Part shown: positions 44,317 through 53,224 of the stretch, piece by piece
Layout: every line of letters begins with the position of its first letter
Numbering within the stretch: position 1 is the stretch's first letter
NCBI RefSeq assembly: GCF_900109685.1
Contig: NZ_FOBB01000002.1
Span: forward strand, 924,085 to 988,084
Direction: 5' to 3'
DNA length: 64,000 bases
Source: Chitinophaga rupis
GTDB taxonomy: Bacteria; Bacteroidota; Bacteroidia; Chitinophagales; Chitinophagaceae
Notes under the pieces: model-generated
Told to the model about the DNA's origin: nothing
Seen by the model: the letters and a program-made list of their open reading frames with translations, nothing else
The model's database searches: none
Program-made: the position numbers and the translations under genes

Positions 44317-44347
44317 AAGTATTGCTTTTACGTTAAAATATAGATGT

Positions 44348-44896
44348 TCACTTTTTCGGCTGTTTGTGGAGCCATCTTTTAAAACGTGATACTTTCATTT
44401 TTATGGCCGCTTCACTTGTATTGAGCGCCGCAGCGATTTCTTTATATAATAGTCCGTTATACATCATTTCAAGTATTATTCTCATGTCGTTACTATATTT
44501 ATCAGCTTCTTTATAAATATTTATCAGTTTTTCCTTGTTGTCCAGGGACTGGAAAGGATCCCGGTCCTGGCTGCGTTCTTCCGTAGGAGCGTCCGGTGTG
44601 CATTCGTCGATCTGCTTCCAATTTGCATTGAGGTGATCAATTAGTACGTTTTTAGCCTTTAGCCAGATGAGCCGTTCTATTGTATAAGTACTACAACTTT
44701 CTCTGCGGCTGTTCATAAAGGCCTTCAGGGCGGTTTTTCGCAACAATTCCTGCTTTTGTGCTATCAATTCCAGTTTGGGGATGATACCTTGTCGGGCCGC
44801 TTCCTTCAGCTCTCTGTGAAAGTAATGGTCCAATTTCGCACTCTGGTTCTCAAAAGCTGCTAAAAATTCCCGATCCCTGTTTTCGAAGTGCATCAT
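44348..44896 (-). CDS. ECF-like RNA polymerase sigma factor, cassette copy A
   Basis: About 182 residues from ATG 44896 (MMHFENRDREF). The frame is open to 44971, but the extra residues overlap the membrane peptide gene, and the copy-B paralogue starts at the equivalent position. Region 2-like: FLAAFENQSAKLDHYFHREL, LLRKTALKAFMNSRR, LIWLKAKNVLIDHL. Region 4: ILEMMYNGLLYKEIAAALN, TSEAAIKMKVSRFKRWL. It is second in the cassette, 29 bp after the membrane peptide gene and 31 bp before the DUF4238-like gene. Confidence 0.75.
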   Translation of the reverse strand: MMHFENRDREFLAAFENQSAKLDHYFHRELKEAARQGIIPKLELIAQKQELLRKTALKAFMNSRRESCSTYTIERLIWLKAKNVLIDHLNANWKQIDECTPDAPTEERSQDRDPFQSLDNKEKLINIYKEADKYSNDMRIILEMMYNGLLYKEIAAALNTSEAAIKMKVSRFKRWLHKQPKK

Positions 44897-44925
44897 GCTT
44901 GTAATGGGTTTTGAATTAAGAAATG

Positions 44926-45051
44926 CTATTTCAGCAACAGATAGAGTGCTGCGAAGAAAATAACCAGCCACACTACAAGCCAGGCGGGGATATTATATAT
45001 GCATAGCCGGATGTAGTTTTTCCCGTACGGAATTTTGAGTTTCGCATTCAT
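44926..45051 (-). CDS. 41-aa single-TM peptide, cassette copy A
   Basis: ATG 45051 encodes MNAKLKIPYGKNYIRLCIYN, IPAWLVVWLVIFFAALYLLL, K. Basic N-terminus and one membrane helix. The core KIPYxKNxIxLxIYNIPxWLVxWLVI is shared with the peptide at 42673-42804, while flanking sequence is not. The frame extends upstream to 45108, but that part covers the putative promoter. Probably the first gene of the cassette. Confidence 0.75.
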   Translation of the reverse strand: MNAKLKIPYGKNYIRLCIYNIPAWLVVWLVIFFAALYLLLK

Positions 45052-45060
45052 TGATAACCA

Positions 45061-45098
45061 TTTAAATACTATAACTTCAAAAGGATACGGGAGGTAAC
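45061..45098 (-). promoter_or_regulatory. Putative cassette promoter, copy A
   Basis: On the minus strand GTTACCTCC (45090-45098), 18-bp spacer, then TAGTATTTAAA (45061-45071), 9 bp before the peptide ATG. It parallels the copy-B promoter at 42813-42851. The rest of the 305-bp gap 45109-45413 shows no gene. Confidence 0.4.
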
Positions 45099-45413
45099 GC
45101 GTGGTCAAAAATTATTTAATAGGGCAGGTGTACGGTTAATAAGAAAACAGAAAAGGATATTATATAGAACGGTTTAAAAATTGAAACGTACTATTCGCGG
45201 GTTGGATTTTTTGGATGGAATTTAGGCTGATTGAAGAGGAGGGTGGCTGCGGCGGTCTTATTCGTTAATCAGGTGTTAATGAAAGGTGTAGAAATAATAT
45301 GATCATTGGAATAGTACCTTTTCTGTTTTTAAACGTTTGTAGTAATAAGGAGAGTACTAACGTCGAAGGTGGCATGCCGGCGACAGCTAGATCTATGTAA
45401 GTAAAAAAATATC

Positions 45414-45698
45414 GTGGAACATCTTTTTAAGTTTTTGGGGACTAACAGGGGAATGTTGACCCTTCTGGTCATATTGATTATAGTTGCATCTGTCTTAGTA
45501 TGGGCACTAAAGAATGGCCAGCCACTGACCATTGGGCCTGTAGGAATTGGTAATAAACCGCCAATGCCCGTAAAAGATACCCACCAGGTAATTAATGGAG
45601 ATCAGTTTGGAACAGTAAATGGCGACGTGATTAAAGATCACGGGGTGAAGAATGTTTATTCATCAAGGAAGGACTCCATTATACCGAAACAGCCATGA
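45414..45698 (+). CDS. Small membrane-anchored protein with TVNGDV motif
   Basis: A 94-residue protein from a GTG at 45414; an ATG 13 codons later is a possible alternative. It has one N-terminal membrane helix (MLTLLVILIIVASVLVWAL), then a polar tail with VINGDQFGTVNGDVIKDHG and VKNVYSSRKD. The same TVNGDVIK...KNVY pattern occurs in the next protein, with which it overlaps by 4 bp (ATGA). The two are therefore translationally coupled and may interact through this repeat. Family not recognised. Confidence 0.6.
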   Translation: MEHLFKFLGTNRGMLTLLVILIIVASVLVWALKNGQPLTIGPVGIGNKPPMPVKDTHQVINGDQFGTVNGDVIKDHGVKNVYSSRKDSIIPKQP

Positions 45699-46453
45699 GA
45701 AACACACATCTGATTATTATATTCATTACAGGCTTTTTTTCTATTCAGGGATCCACTTTATTGGCACAGCTGAAAAAGGATAGGGGCAGCAGTACTACGG
45801 TAGGAACTGTTAATGGAAATGTTATTAAAAGTAAAGGAACTACTGTTAATGGAGATGTTGTAACGCGTGGTGGAACCAAGAATGTTTATACAATTAATAA
45901 TAATACAAAAGGGGAAAGTATAGAAGCGCTATCTGTAGGCAAGTACCTAAATCTTAATAAAGAGATACTTGTTATTGCAGGTTCAAATAAAGCATATTTG
46001 TGCGCGGAAAAGTTAGAGAAAAGCGGATTGCCCTTTAAGCCAATTGAATTATCACCGGAGGGTGAAACAATAATGTCATTAAAGCTGGTCAAGGGGAAAT
46101 TAAAACTAACTGCGGACATAGATGACTTTGAGGGAAAGTATATTGCAAAGGTGAGAGATAATAAATTGATTCTTGCAAAGAACTATCACCGTCACACATC
46201 GGACCGGTATTTTGAAATATATGATGATTACTATATTCCTGTTCTGCAAATCGAGCTCCTAAAAGATAGTAATGCTATTGTGGTTAATGGGGTTTTCCAT
46301 AACGATGATGGCTGCTATATTTTTTCAGATAGCGGTATGAAAGGTTATACGATTGGAAAAGACAAAACGTTCATGCAGCCTCAGGAGAAAGAACGGTTTT
46401 TAAAAATGATTCGGGAGAAGGCTGCAGAATTTATTAAGCCAATTCATGAATAA
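45695..46453 (+). CDS. Exported protein of unknown function with TVNG[ND]V repeats
   Basis: A 252-residue protein with a signal peptide (LIIIFITGFFSIQGSTLLAQ). Residues 30-75 contain repeated TVNGNVIKSKG and TVNGDVVTRGGTKNVY, also seen in the upstream small protein. The remaining 175 residues are a mixed alpha/beta domain (LLKDSNAIVVNGVFHNDDG near the end) without known motif. The pair is likely an envelope unit of the island. Whether it works with the OLD nuclease gene 104 bp downstream is not clear. Confidence 0.6.
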   Translation: MRNTHLIIIFITGFFSIQGSTLLAQLKKDRGSSTTVGTVNGNVIKSKGTTVNGDVVTRGGTKNVYTINNNTKGESIEALSVGKYLNLNKEILVIAGSNKAYLCAEKLEKSGLPFKPIELSPEGETIMSLKLVKGKLKLTADIDDFEGKYIAKVRDNKLILAKNYHRHTSDRYFEIYDDYYIPVLQIELLKDSNAIVVNGVFHNDDGCYIFSDSGMKGYTIGKDKTFMQPQEKERFLKMIREKAAEFIKPIHE

Positions 46454-46557
46454 GATATTCGTATTTCCTAAAAGTGAATAACCCGGCGATTAATAATGCC
46501 CGTATTGTTCAAAAAAAACTCACGGAATTTTTGCCTGCTGTTGATCTATAATAGTAT

Positions 46558-48328
46558 ATGCAACATATAGTTTCTATAAATTACAAGAATTATAAAAGTT
46601 TCAGTCAATTCATCGTTTCCCTTAGTAGCTTCAACATTTTAGTGGGGCCAAATAATGCCGGAAAGTCTACAATAATCGGATCCCTTAAAATTTTAGCGGA
46701 AGGAATCAGAAAGGCCCGGTCAAGAAAGCCCGTTTTAATAAATTCGCCTTCAGGAATAGAGGTATATGGTTACGAGATAGATCTGAATCAGGTACCTATT
46801 GCAATAGAAAATGTTTTTCACAATTATGATGACGATTCACCTGCAATAATAGACTTCAAACTCTCTGACGGAGCACACCTGATTGTTTTTTTTCCAGGAA
46901 GGGGAGCGTGTTTTATGTATTATGAGTCTGAGAAAGTAATTATAAGATTGCCCAGTGAGTTTAAAAAATGGGTAACTCTTGAAATAGGCTTTGTTCCTAT
47001 ACTGGGACCTGTAGAGCATCATGAAAAACTGTATCAGCAGGAAGCGGCACGGCTAGCCTTACTCAGCTATACCGCTTCCAGGAATTTCCGAAACATATGG
47101 TATCACTATGGTGAGGACTTTGAAGAATTTAAAGAGTTGATTAAAGCTACCTGGCCTGGTATGGATATTGACCCTCCTGAGGTGAATAGTTCGTCGAGAG
47201 AGGTAACGCTAGATATGTTTTGCCCGGAAGAACGAATACCAAGAGAGCTTTTCTGGGCCGGCTTTGGTTTTCAGGTTTGGTGCCAAATGCTTACCTACAT
47301 TGTTAAAAATAGAAAGGCCTCGATATTTCTCATTGATGAACCTGATATTTATTTGCATTCGGACCTGCAACGGCAATTACTGGGAATATTAAAAGGGCTA
47401 GGCCCTGATATTATAATTGCAACGCATTCCACAGAAATGATCGGGGAGGCAGAGCTGAATGATATACTATTAGTTAATAAAGCCAATAAGTCTGCTAAGA
47501 GAATAAAAGACCCTGCACAGTTAAGAGATATATTTCAGGTGCTTGGCTCTAATCTTAACCCTGTTTTGACCCAGATAGCCAAATCCAGAAGAGTACTTTT
47601 TGTTGAGGGAAAGGATTTTTTCTAAAGTTGCCCGTATTCTAAATAAGGAGCGGGTTGCAAACAGAAGCGATTTTGCGGTAGTGCCGATTGAAGGATTTAA
47701 TCCTACCCGTTTAAGAGCTTTCAAAGACGGTATAGAAAAAACAATTGGTGCAACCATTCTCTCCGCCGTAATTTTTGACCGTGATTACAGGTCTGAGACC
47801 GAAGTAAAAGCAGAGCAAAAAGAACTTATGACTGGGAATTATTTTGCCCATATACATTCCTGTAAAGAGATTGAGAATTTTTTGCTGGTACCCGCTGCAA
47901 TAAGGAAAGCAATTAAAGAAAGGATAAATGAAACAAATGTCAGAACTGGAAAATCTAACCAATTTGAGATTGATATTATTCCATTCTTAGATAGTATTGC
48001 GGACGAGTTTAAACATAAAACTCAGGCTCAGCTTCAGTCGCACAGGCTGAAATTTGAAAAGAGTATTAATCCACGGAATGATGAATCGACCATCATTGAA
48101 AAAATACTCCGGGAGTTTGAAACTCAATGGGCTAATCTGGAAGAAAGATTGAAGATTGTACCGGGCAAAGATTTTCTGGCAAGTTTGAATACAAAGTTAC
48201 AAGCGGATTATAAAGTGACAATAACTGCCACCAATATAATTAACAGTTTTCAGAAAAATGAGGTGCCTGTTGAACTGAAAGTTTTAATTGAGAAAATTGA
48301 AGATTTTAGGAAGCTGTCGGTACCGTGA
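46558..48328 (+). pseudogene. OLD-family ATP-dependent nuclease, split by a frameshift
   Basis: The first frame (46558-47625) encodes an SMC/ABC-type ATPase: NYKNYKSFSQFIV, Walker A GPNNAGKSTI, Walker B FLIDEPDIYLH, and His-switch IATHSTEMI. It then enters the TOPRIM domain with RVLFVEGKD and stops. The +1 frame continues directly with FSKVARILNKERVANRSDF, VVPIEGFNPTRLRAFKDGIE and the TOPRIM DxD-like VIFDRDYRSE, to 48328. The break is at a run of six T at 47615-47620. One T less restores a continuous 590-residue protein. OLD proteins are ATP-driven nucleases, several of which defend against phage. Either a true mutation, phase variation at the homopolymer or a sequencing error. Confidence 0.85.
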
Positions 48329-48362
48329 ATTTAATAATATGTTCATCATTTAAAATAGCAAT

Positions 48363-48578
48363 ATGCCTGATCATCGCGTGAATATCCAATTGCCCGAAAC
48401 TGAACTAGGCAGGGCTGATACTGTTTTTAAAGTTAAGAAAGACGGGAAACTACTGGGAACAATTCATATATCGCATGGAGCATTTGAGTATCGGCCGAGT
48501 GGCTGGGCGGAGAAGAATAGAATTAAAATAAACTGGACGGAATTTCACAACATAATATTAAATACAAGAAGTAAATAA
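48363..48578 (+). CDS. Small conserved protein of unknown function (71 aa)
   Basis: 71 residues: VNIQLPETELGRADTVFKVK, KDGKLLGTIHISHGAFEYRP, NWTEFHNIIL. The layout (LPxxELGxADxxFxVxxDGxxLGxxxISxGAxxxxP...W..F) is that of a widely distributed small bacterial family of unknown function, often adjacent to accessory nuclease or helicase genes. It lies 34 bp after the OLD-family gene on the same strand, so probably co-transcribed. No catalytic residues are visible. Confidence 0.65.
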   Translation: MPDHRVNIQLPETELGRADTVFKVKKDGKLLGTIHISHGAFEYRPSGWAEKNRIKINWTEFHNIILNTRSK

Positions 48579-48623
48579 AGTTTATAAACTTCCGCTATCT
48601 GATATTATGGGAAGTTCCAATGC

Positions 48624-51600
48624 CTATGGAATGTTTAGCCTTAGATTTGGATTTCCGTACACATGCATCGCAAGGCGCCCCTGTGGGGCATAGAACACCT
48701 GTGCGGTATTTTCATCATATGTGGAAAGGCTACTGTTGGCAAAGTAGGCACATTGACTGGCCGTATAACCTTCATTAAAGTGCCTGATGAAGGTTGTCAG
48801 CCATCTGGGCGACATGGTTACATCATACGGCCAATAAGGGGCAATAACGGTTTGATATCCAGCCTTCAGCAGATCGCCACTAAAAGAAGTGATCTGACGG
48901 GCATATAAGTCGGACTCAGATGAACCGGCATTACATATAAAAAGAATGGCTATTGCGCTGCTGCCAAAGATTTCTCCCGGTTTGTCTATGCCGCTGTTTT
49001 CAGTATCTGCTGTACGCACCACCTTAAATCCGCTTAAATCCCTGACACCGTGGGCAAGAAAGACATTTAAATCGCCGCTTAGCGGGCTTGCCGGATAACG
49101 CTCCGTATAAATAACTGCATTCACCTCTTTTAATACAGGTTCAAGGAGATTATGCCCCCAGGAGATTGTTGGATTCATGTCATCTGATGGAATCCAGGCG
49201 GATATTTTATAATTAACCGGGAGGTAAACGGTAGCATGATGGTGCAGGAAGTATTCAATGGAGATGACGTTACAGACTGCATGGCGTTCTGCAAGAAGAA
49301 GATCATCACTCATCAGCAAATTATGTGGAGTGAAGGATAGTTCTGTACTGAAGCAAATAAATATCTCGTCACACGCAGGTAAACGAAGTGCAGTGAAAGC
49401 AAAAAGATCCTTAACCTCCCGGTAATCCTTTTCCTGCAGAAACAGATCATAATCCCGTTGATTTTTTGCATTAAAGTGGAAGTTCTTAATATCGGATATC
49501 CAGGGATCTATTTTGTACAGATCCCAATCCGGCAGCTGATGTACTATGATCTGCCTGTTAGCGTCTATTATAAGACAGGTGACCTTATGGTCGGTTTTAA
49601 AGATCCAAAGCAATAACTGTTCTTTTTCCAGGTGAATGTTGGATAATACATATTGCTGGTAATTATTTAACCGGTGCGCTAAAACTGCATCAGCGCCTCT
49701 GAAGAATTCTTTCATAGCCGCCGGCCTGTAAGTAAAACCTGCGTCGCATAATATCAGGCCGGCTAATAAAAGGGCCTCGGTATCCATGGTCTGCAAGGCA
49801 TACCGGACAACACTATAGGCAAGTGCCAGCATTTGATTAGCATTAATGACATGGACATTTGCACTTCTGGTTTCAAAGGAATTTAAAAGATGTTTTATTA
49901 ACAGCGGCTTTAACTTTTCGCTTGATCCCAATATTTCCTGCCTGCAGGCCTCAAGTTTATTTGGGTCGATATCTTCTTCTAATTGTTTAATGTAAGCATC
50001 CACATTTTTATCTGTGCAGTAAAAGTTTAGTGAAACTGCGAGTTGAAGCTGGTATAAAACAGATAACCATCTTAAACGCCGGCTGGTGTGAAAAGAGCTG
50101 ATTTGTATGATGTGTTCATCCAGGTATTGGAATATTTCATCTAACTTTTCGGGTTTTCTATGAACTTCCATTAACAAAAGACGAAAGTAAATAGTATAAA
50201 CCTGGTCTTTGTTATATTCATCTAACGCAATGGTGTTTAAAAATTCAAATACCTGAATAGCCATATCATAGTGATCGAAATTGACTGAATATTCTAATAA
50301 TGTGTAAAAACCGCTAAATGCTAAGTGATAAGGCACGGAGTCCAAGTACAGTAATGAAGTGAAGAATAAGCTGCCATACATGGCAGCTTCATATGTATTC
50401 ATTTGATTATTGTAACAGTTAAAAAGAATAATCCAGGCTTTTGTGTGCTGCGTGTTTTCCAAGGCTATTTTAAGGATGTCGTCGCAATAGCTGCGTGCCC
50501 TTTCGTATTGTGATGTTTTATTTAATAAATACAGGAGCCTGTCACAACAATCATAAAATATGTCCATTGTATCATGGCGGTCTCTTAGTCCATAAAGGAT
50601 AACTAATATCATATGTATTGTCTGGAAATCCCGGCCCTCAGGTTCTCGATGGTAGGTCAATATCATTATATCACGCACAAATGATATCAATTCCTCTTCT
50701 TCTTCAAGGGTAAAGATGCGGGGGATACGGATCTCCGGCAGATCAACAGATCCCAGCAGATAATTTTGCAGCTTTTTTAATAAAGGTCCGGCGTCTGTTG
50801 TGGAAGGTTTAATATTGACTTTAGCGGATATGACCTCGCGGCTGACATGGATTTTATCTATTAAACTGAACAAGTACGTGTTTAGGTGGTAAATACCTGT
50901 TATTCGTGATGAAATAATGGCATTTAACAACTCGTGACGCTGGTTAACAATTTCGTAAGGAGCATGTGTGATCCTATAAAAAAAGTCGGCGAGTTTAATC
51001 TGGATATTGGTGCTCAGCAATGAACTGTAGTAATCCGGATGATGGTAGTTGTAATATAACAGATTTCTTAACTCGCTTATCTGACTTTGTGCCTGTATTT
51101 CCTTTTCTTTGAAATCTACTATTTCCATTCTTATTTTTAGCGGTGCTGAAGCCGGCAATACAGACGCTTCGGTAAGTTTCAATACTGTTAATGTAAATGA
51201 AAACGATGGGAGGCTTTTAAAATGAAAGTACATGTTTTTGTTAAAGGTGCTATCTGTGTCGTAATAATGGAAGTCGGCTATTGTTTTTGAACTTATATTT
51301 CCTCTTTTACCGGAAATCACCTGATTGTTGAACTTGCCTACATGCACATAATTATACACTGCAGAGGGACCTGTTAACGGAATACCGTTGATGTTCTGCC
51401 CTTCAAAGATGTCGTGGTTCGATACTATTACCAGGTTTATCTCTTTCCCTTCGCATAAACTGCCGTAGTAATGCTTTAGCAGGGCACGTTTTTCCTGCAA
51501 CTGTGCACCTGCTTCCTCTAGTTTTTTCCACACAACCTCATGTGCCAATGCATCTGCCGGATAGTCATATACAACAATCTGAGCGAATAAGATACCGGCC

Positions 51601-52982
51601 GATAATGAGAAAATGGCATTGGATTTAAACGCCTCATCTAACCCAGAATCATTTGAAAGTGGCACATACATGAAATTGTATTTCGGTTTTTTAGAGGATA
51701 GCTGCCGGATAAAATAATCGTGGAAAAGCAGATTTTTTGAAACATCCGTTAAGCCTTCCAATGCCATCCAGCGGTCGAAATAAAGGTGGATTTTGGGGCG
51801 GTAGAATGCAAATAGTGAAACTAGCAGATTGTTTCCTATTTTGAAGAAAGGCTGATTACAGAAGCAGGGCTTATCCGGATTACTGATCAGCGAGTGTATA
51901 AAGGCATTTATGCCATTCCGGTTAAAACCCGTGCATTCCTGTAATGCATGTAGTAATGCATTTTCGCTGATATACAGTGGTGTCTCACCCAGTGGTGTAT
52001 CAATATCAACGGTTGCAGAGAGCGTATTGAATATTTCCGCAGTAAGGCTAAAAAGCATTCCCAGCTGCTGTAAGTTTAAATTACCAAAGCAGGACAGCGG
52101 GATATGCATCAGGTATTCGTAATAAAGCTTTTGCGTTGCTTCTACCTCGAAATGTATTAGACGGCTACCGGACAAAACAACCTGAAGGTTTATAAAACCA
52201 TCCGGGGCAGAGATGCCCTGGATACGTTTAGAGTTGTTTGCTGATTCATCTGCATTTTGCATTAGAAATGTGCCATAGGCAAACCGTTGGTTACTACCTG
52301 TGATATTTGCTGCGTATCTTATGATCTCACGCGACGGGAATTCCGGCTGCAGTTTGATGTTGAAGCTATTCTCCTGTATTATGTAATAATTGCCATAAAC
52401 CAGCTTATCATAAATAATATCTTTTAATCTGTAAATCAGGTCTGCGTTTAACAGAATGGTCCGCATTAAATCTGGAATATGTATTTCATCTACAAACTCT
52501 TCGTTGATCCCGGGCAAACCATTGATATCCCATTCGGAAATAAGCGGTATTATAATTTCCAGGAGCTCCACCTGCTCCTGCATAATATCATGTAAACCAA
52601 ATTCGGTAACATTTTCAGCATCAAATAAAACCAGGTTGTTTGCAGGAAAGAATTTTTCGAAGTATTCTTCTATGACCGATGATTCAGGTACTTGTTTAAA
52701 CTCTAAAAAATACATTTTATTGGCGAACAGAAAAAAGAGCGTTTGTAATTGTTCTTTTGGAAGTGCGATTTCATCAAAACACATTTCTATAATAGCGATA
52801 ATCTGCAAATAAGCATCGTTGGCAGTCAACACAAACCAAAGTAACGCGGCAGCTCTCCGTTCAATAACAGGATAACTATTTGTAATGCCGGACAACCTGT
52901 CTTTCGCAAATTCTTTTGAGAACGGATTAAAGCCTGGTTCACTTTTTAGAAGGTTCCTGAGTTGAGTTAAAGAAAGTTCCAT
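48624..52982 (-). CDS. Large CHAT-domain (caspase-like protease) protein
   Basis: A 1452-residue protein without signal peptide. Residues 1-650 have no known motif. Residues about 780-1080 are helical with TPR-like repeats (TSQYERARSYCDDILKIALE, YNNQMNTYEAAMYGSLFF). The C-terminal 200 residues form a CHAT protease domain with the catalytic His in NVFLAHGVRDL (His about 1311) and Cys in LFICNAGSSESD (Cys about 1350), followed by VIAPYWPYDVTMSP and VYGNPNLRL, typical of the family. CHAT proteases act as effectors that cleave host or partner proteins in defence systems. No partner target such as a gasdermin is obvious beside it. Confidence 0.85.
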   Translation of the reverse strand: MELSLTQLRNLLKSEPGFNPFSKEFAKDRLSGITNSYPVIERRAAALLWFVLTANDAYLQIIAIIEMCFDEIALPKEQLQTLFFLFANKMYFLEFKQVPESSVIEEYFEKFFPANNLVLFDAENVTEFGLHDIMQEQVELLEIIIPLISEWDINGLPGINEEFVDEIHIPDLMRTILLNADLIYRLKDIIYDKLVYGNYYIIQENSFNIKLQPEFPSREIIRYAANITGSNQRFAYGTFLMQNADESANNSKRIQGISAPDGFINLQVVLSGSRLIHFEVEATQKLYYEYLMHIPLSCFGNLNLQQLGMLFSLTAEIFNTLSATVDIDTPLGETPLYISENALLHALQECTGFNRNGINAFIHSLISNPDKPCFCNQPFFKIGNNLLVSLFAFYRPKIHLYFDRWMALEGLTDVSKNLLFHDYFIRQLSSKKPKYNFMYVPLSNDSGLDEAFKSNAIFSLSAGILFAQIVVYDYPADALAHEVVWKKLEEAGAQLQEKRALLKHYYGSLCEGKEINLVIVSNHDIFEGQNINGIPLTGPSAVYNYVHVGKFNNQVISGKRGNISSKTIADFHYYDTDSTFNKNMYFHFKSLPSFSFTLTVLKLTEASVLPASAPLKIRMEIVDFKEKEIQAQSQISELRNLLYYNYHHPDYYSSLLSTNIQIKLADFFYRITHAPYEIVNQRHELLNAIISSRITGIYHLNTYLFSLIDKIHVSREVISAKVNIKPSTTDAGPLLKKLQNYLLGSVDLPEIRIPRIFTLEEEEELISFVRDIMILTYHREPEGRDFQTIHMILVILYGLRDRHDTMDIFYDCCDRLLYLLNKTSQYERARSYCDDILKIALENTQHTKAWIILFNCYNNQMNTYEAAMYGSLFFTSLLYLDSVPYHLAFSGFYTLLEYSVNFDHYDMAIQVFEFLNTIALDEYNKDQVYTIYFRLLLMEVHRKPEKLDEIFQYLDEHIIQISSFHTSRRLRWLSVLYQLQLAVSLNFYCTDKNVDAYIKQLEEDIDPNKLEACRQEILGSSEKLKPLLIKHLLNSFETRSANVHVINANQMLALAYSVVRYALQTMDTEALLLAGLILCDAGFTYRPAAMKEFFRGADAVLAHRLNNYQQYVLSNIHLEKEQLLLWIFKTDHKVTCLIIDANRQIIVHQLPDWDLYKIDPWISDIKNFHFNAKNQRDYDLFLQEKDYREVKDLFAFTALRLPACDEIFICFSTELSFTPHNLLMSDDLLLAERHAVCNVISIEYFLHHHATVYLPVNYKISAWIPSDDMNPTISWGHNLLEPVLKEVNAVIYTERYPASPLSGDLNVFLAHGVRDLSGFKVVRTADTENSGIDKPGEIFGSSAIAILFICNAGSSESDLYARQITSFSGDLLKAGYQTVIAPYWPYDVTMSPRWLTTFIRHFNEGYTASQCAYFANSSLSTYDENTAQVFYAPQGRLAMHVYGNPNLRLNIP

Positions 52983-53224
52983 ATGCTGTTATTGTAAAAG
53001 AGGGGGCTAAGGTCATTTAAAATTTGGGGAGTAACTGTTAACCAGGTATTAATAGTAGGATTGATAGCGTATGCCAGGGAGATAGAGTTGAATGTCGGGT
53101 AGCACATTTATATTATTGAAACCGTATTTATCTTGGATCAATAAAAGCTTCCAATACAGGCGGAGTCGTTACAATTTTTTATAGTACCCCACTATTAGAA
53201 TAATATACAATCGATATATGTAAT

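Noticed and set aside
47610-47625. Programmed -1 ribosomal frameshifting on TTTTTTC in the OLD-family gene
   Set aside because: The downstream conserved frame is +1 (equal to -2), so a -1 slip would give the wrong product.
48587-48616. AACTTCC / GGAAGTT hairpin between convergent genes as a terminator
   Set aside because: Stem of only seven pairs with a 16-base loop and no T-run on either strand; too weak to call.
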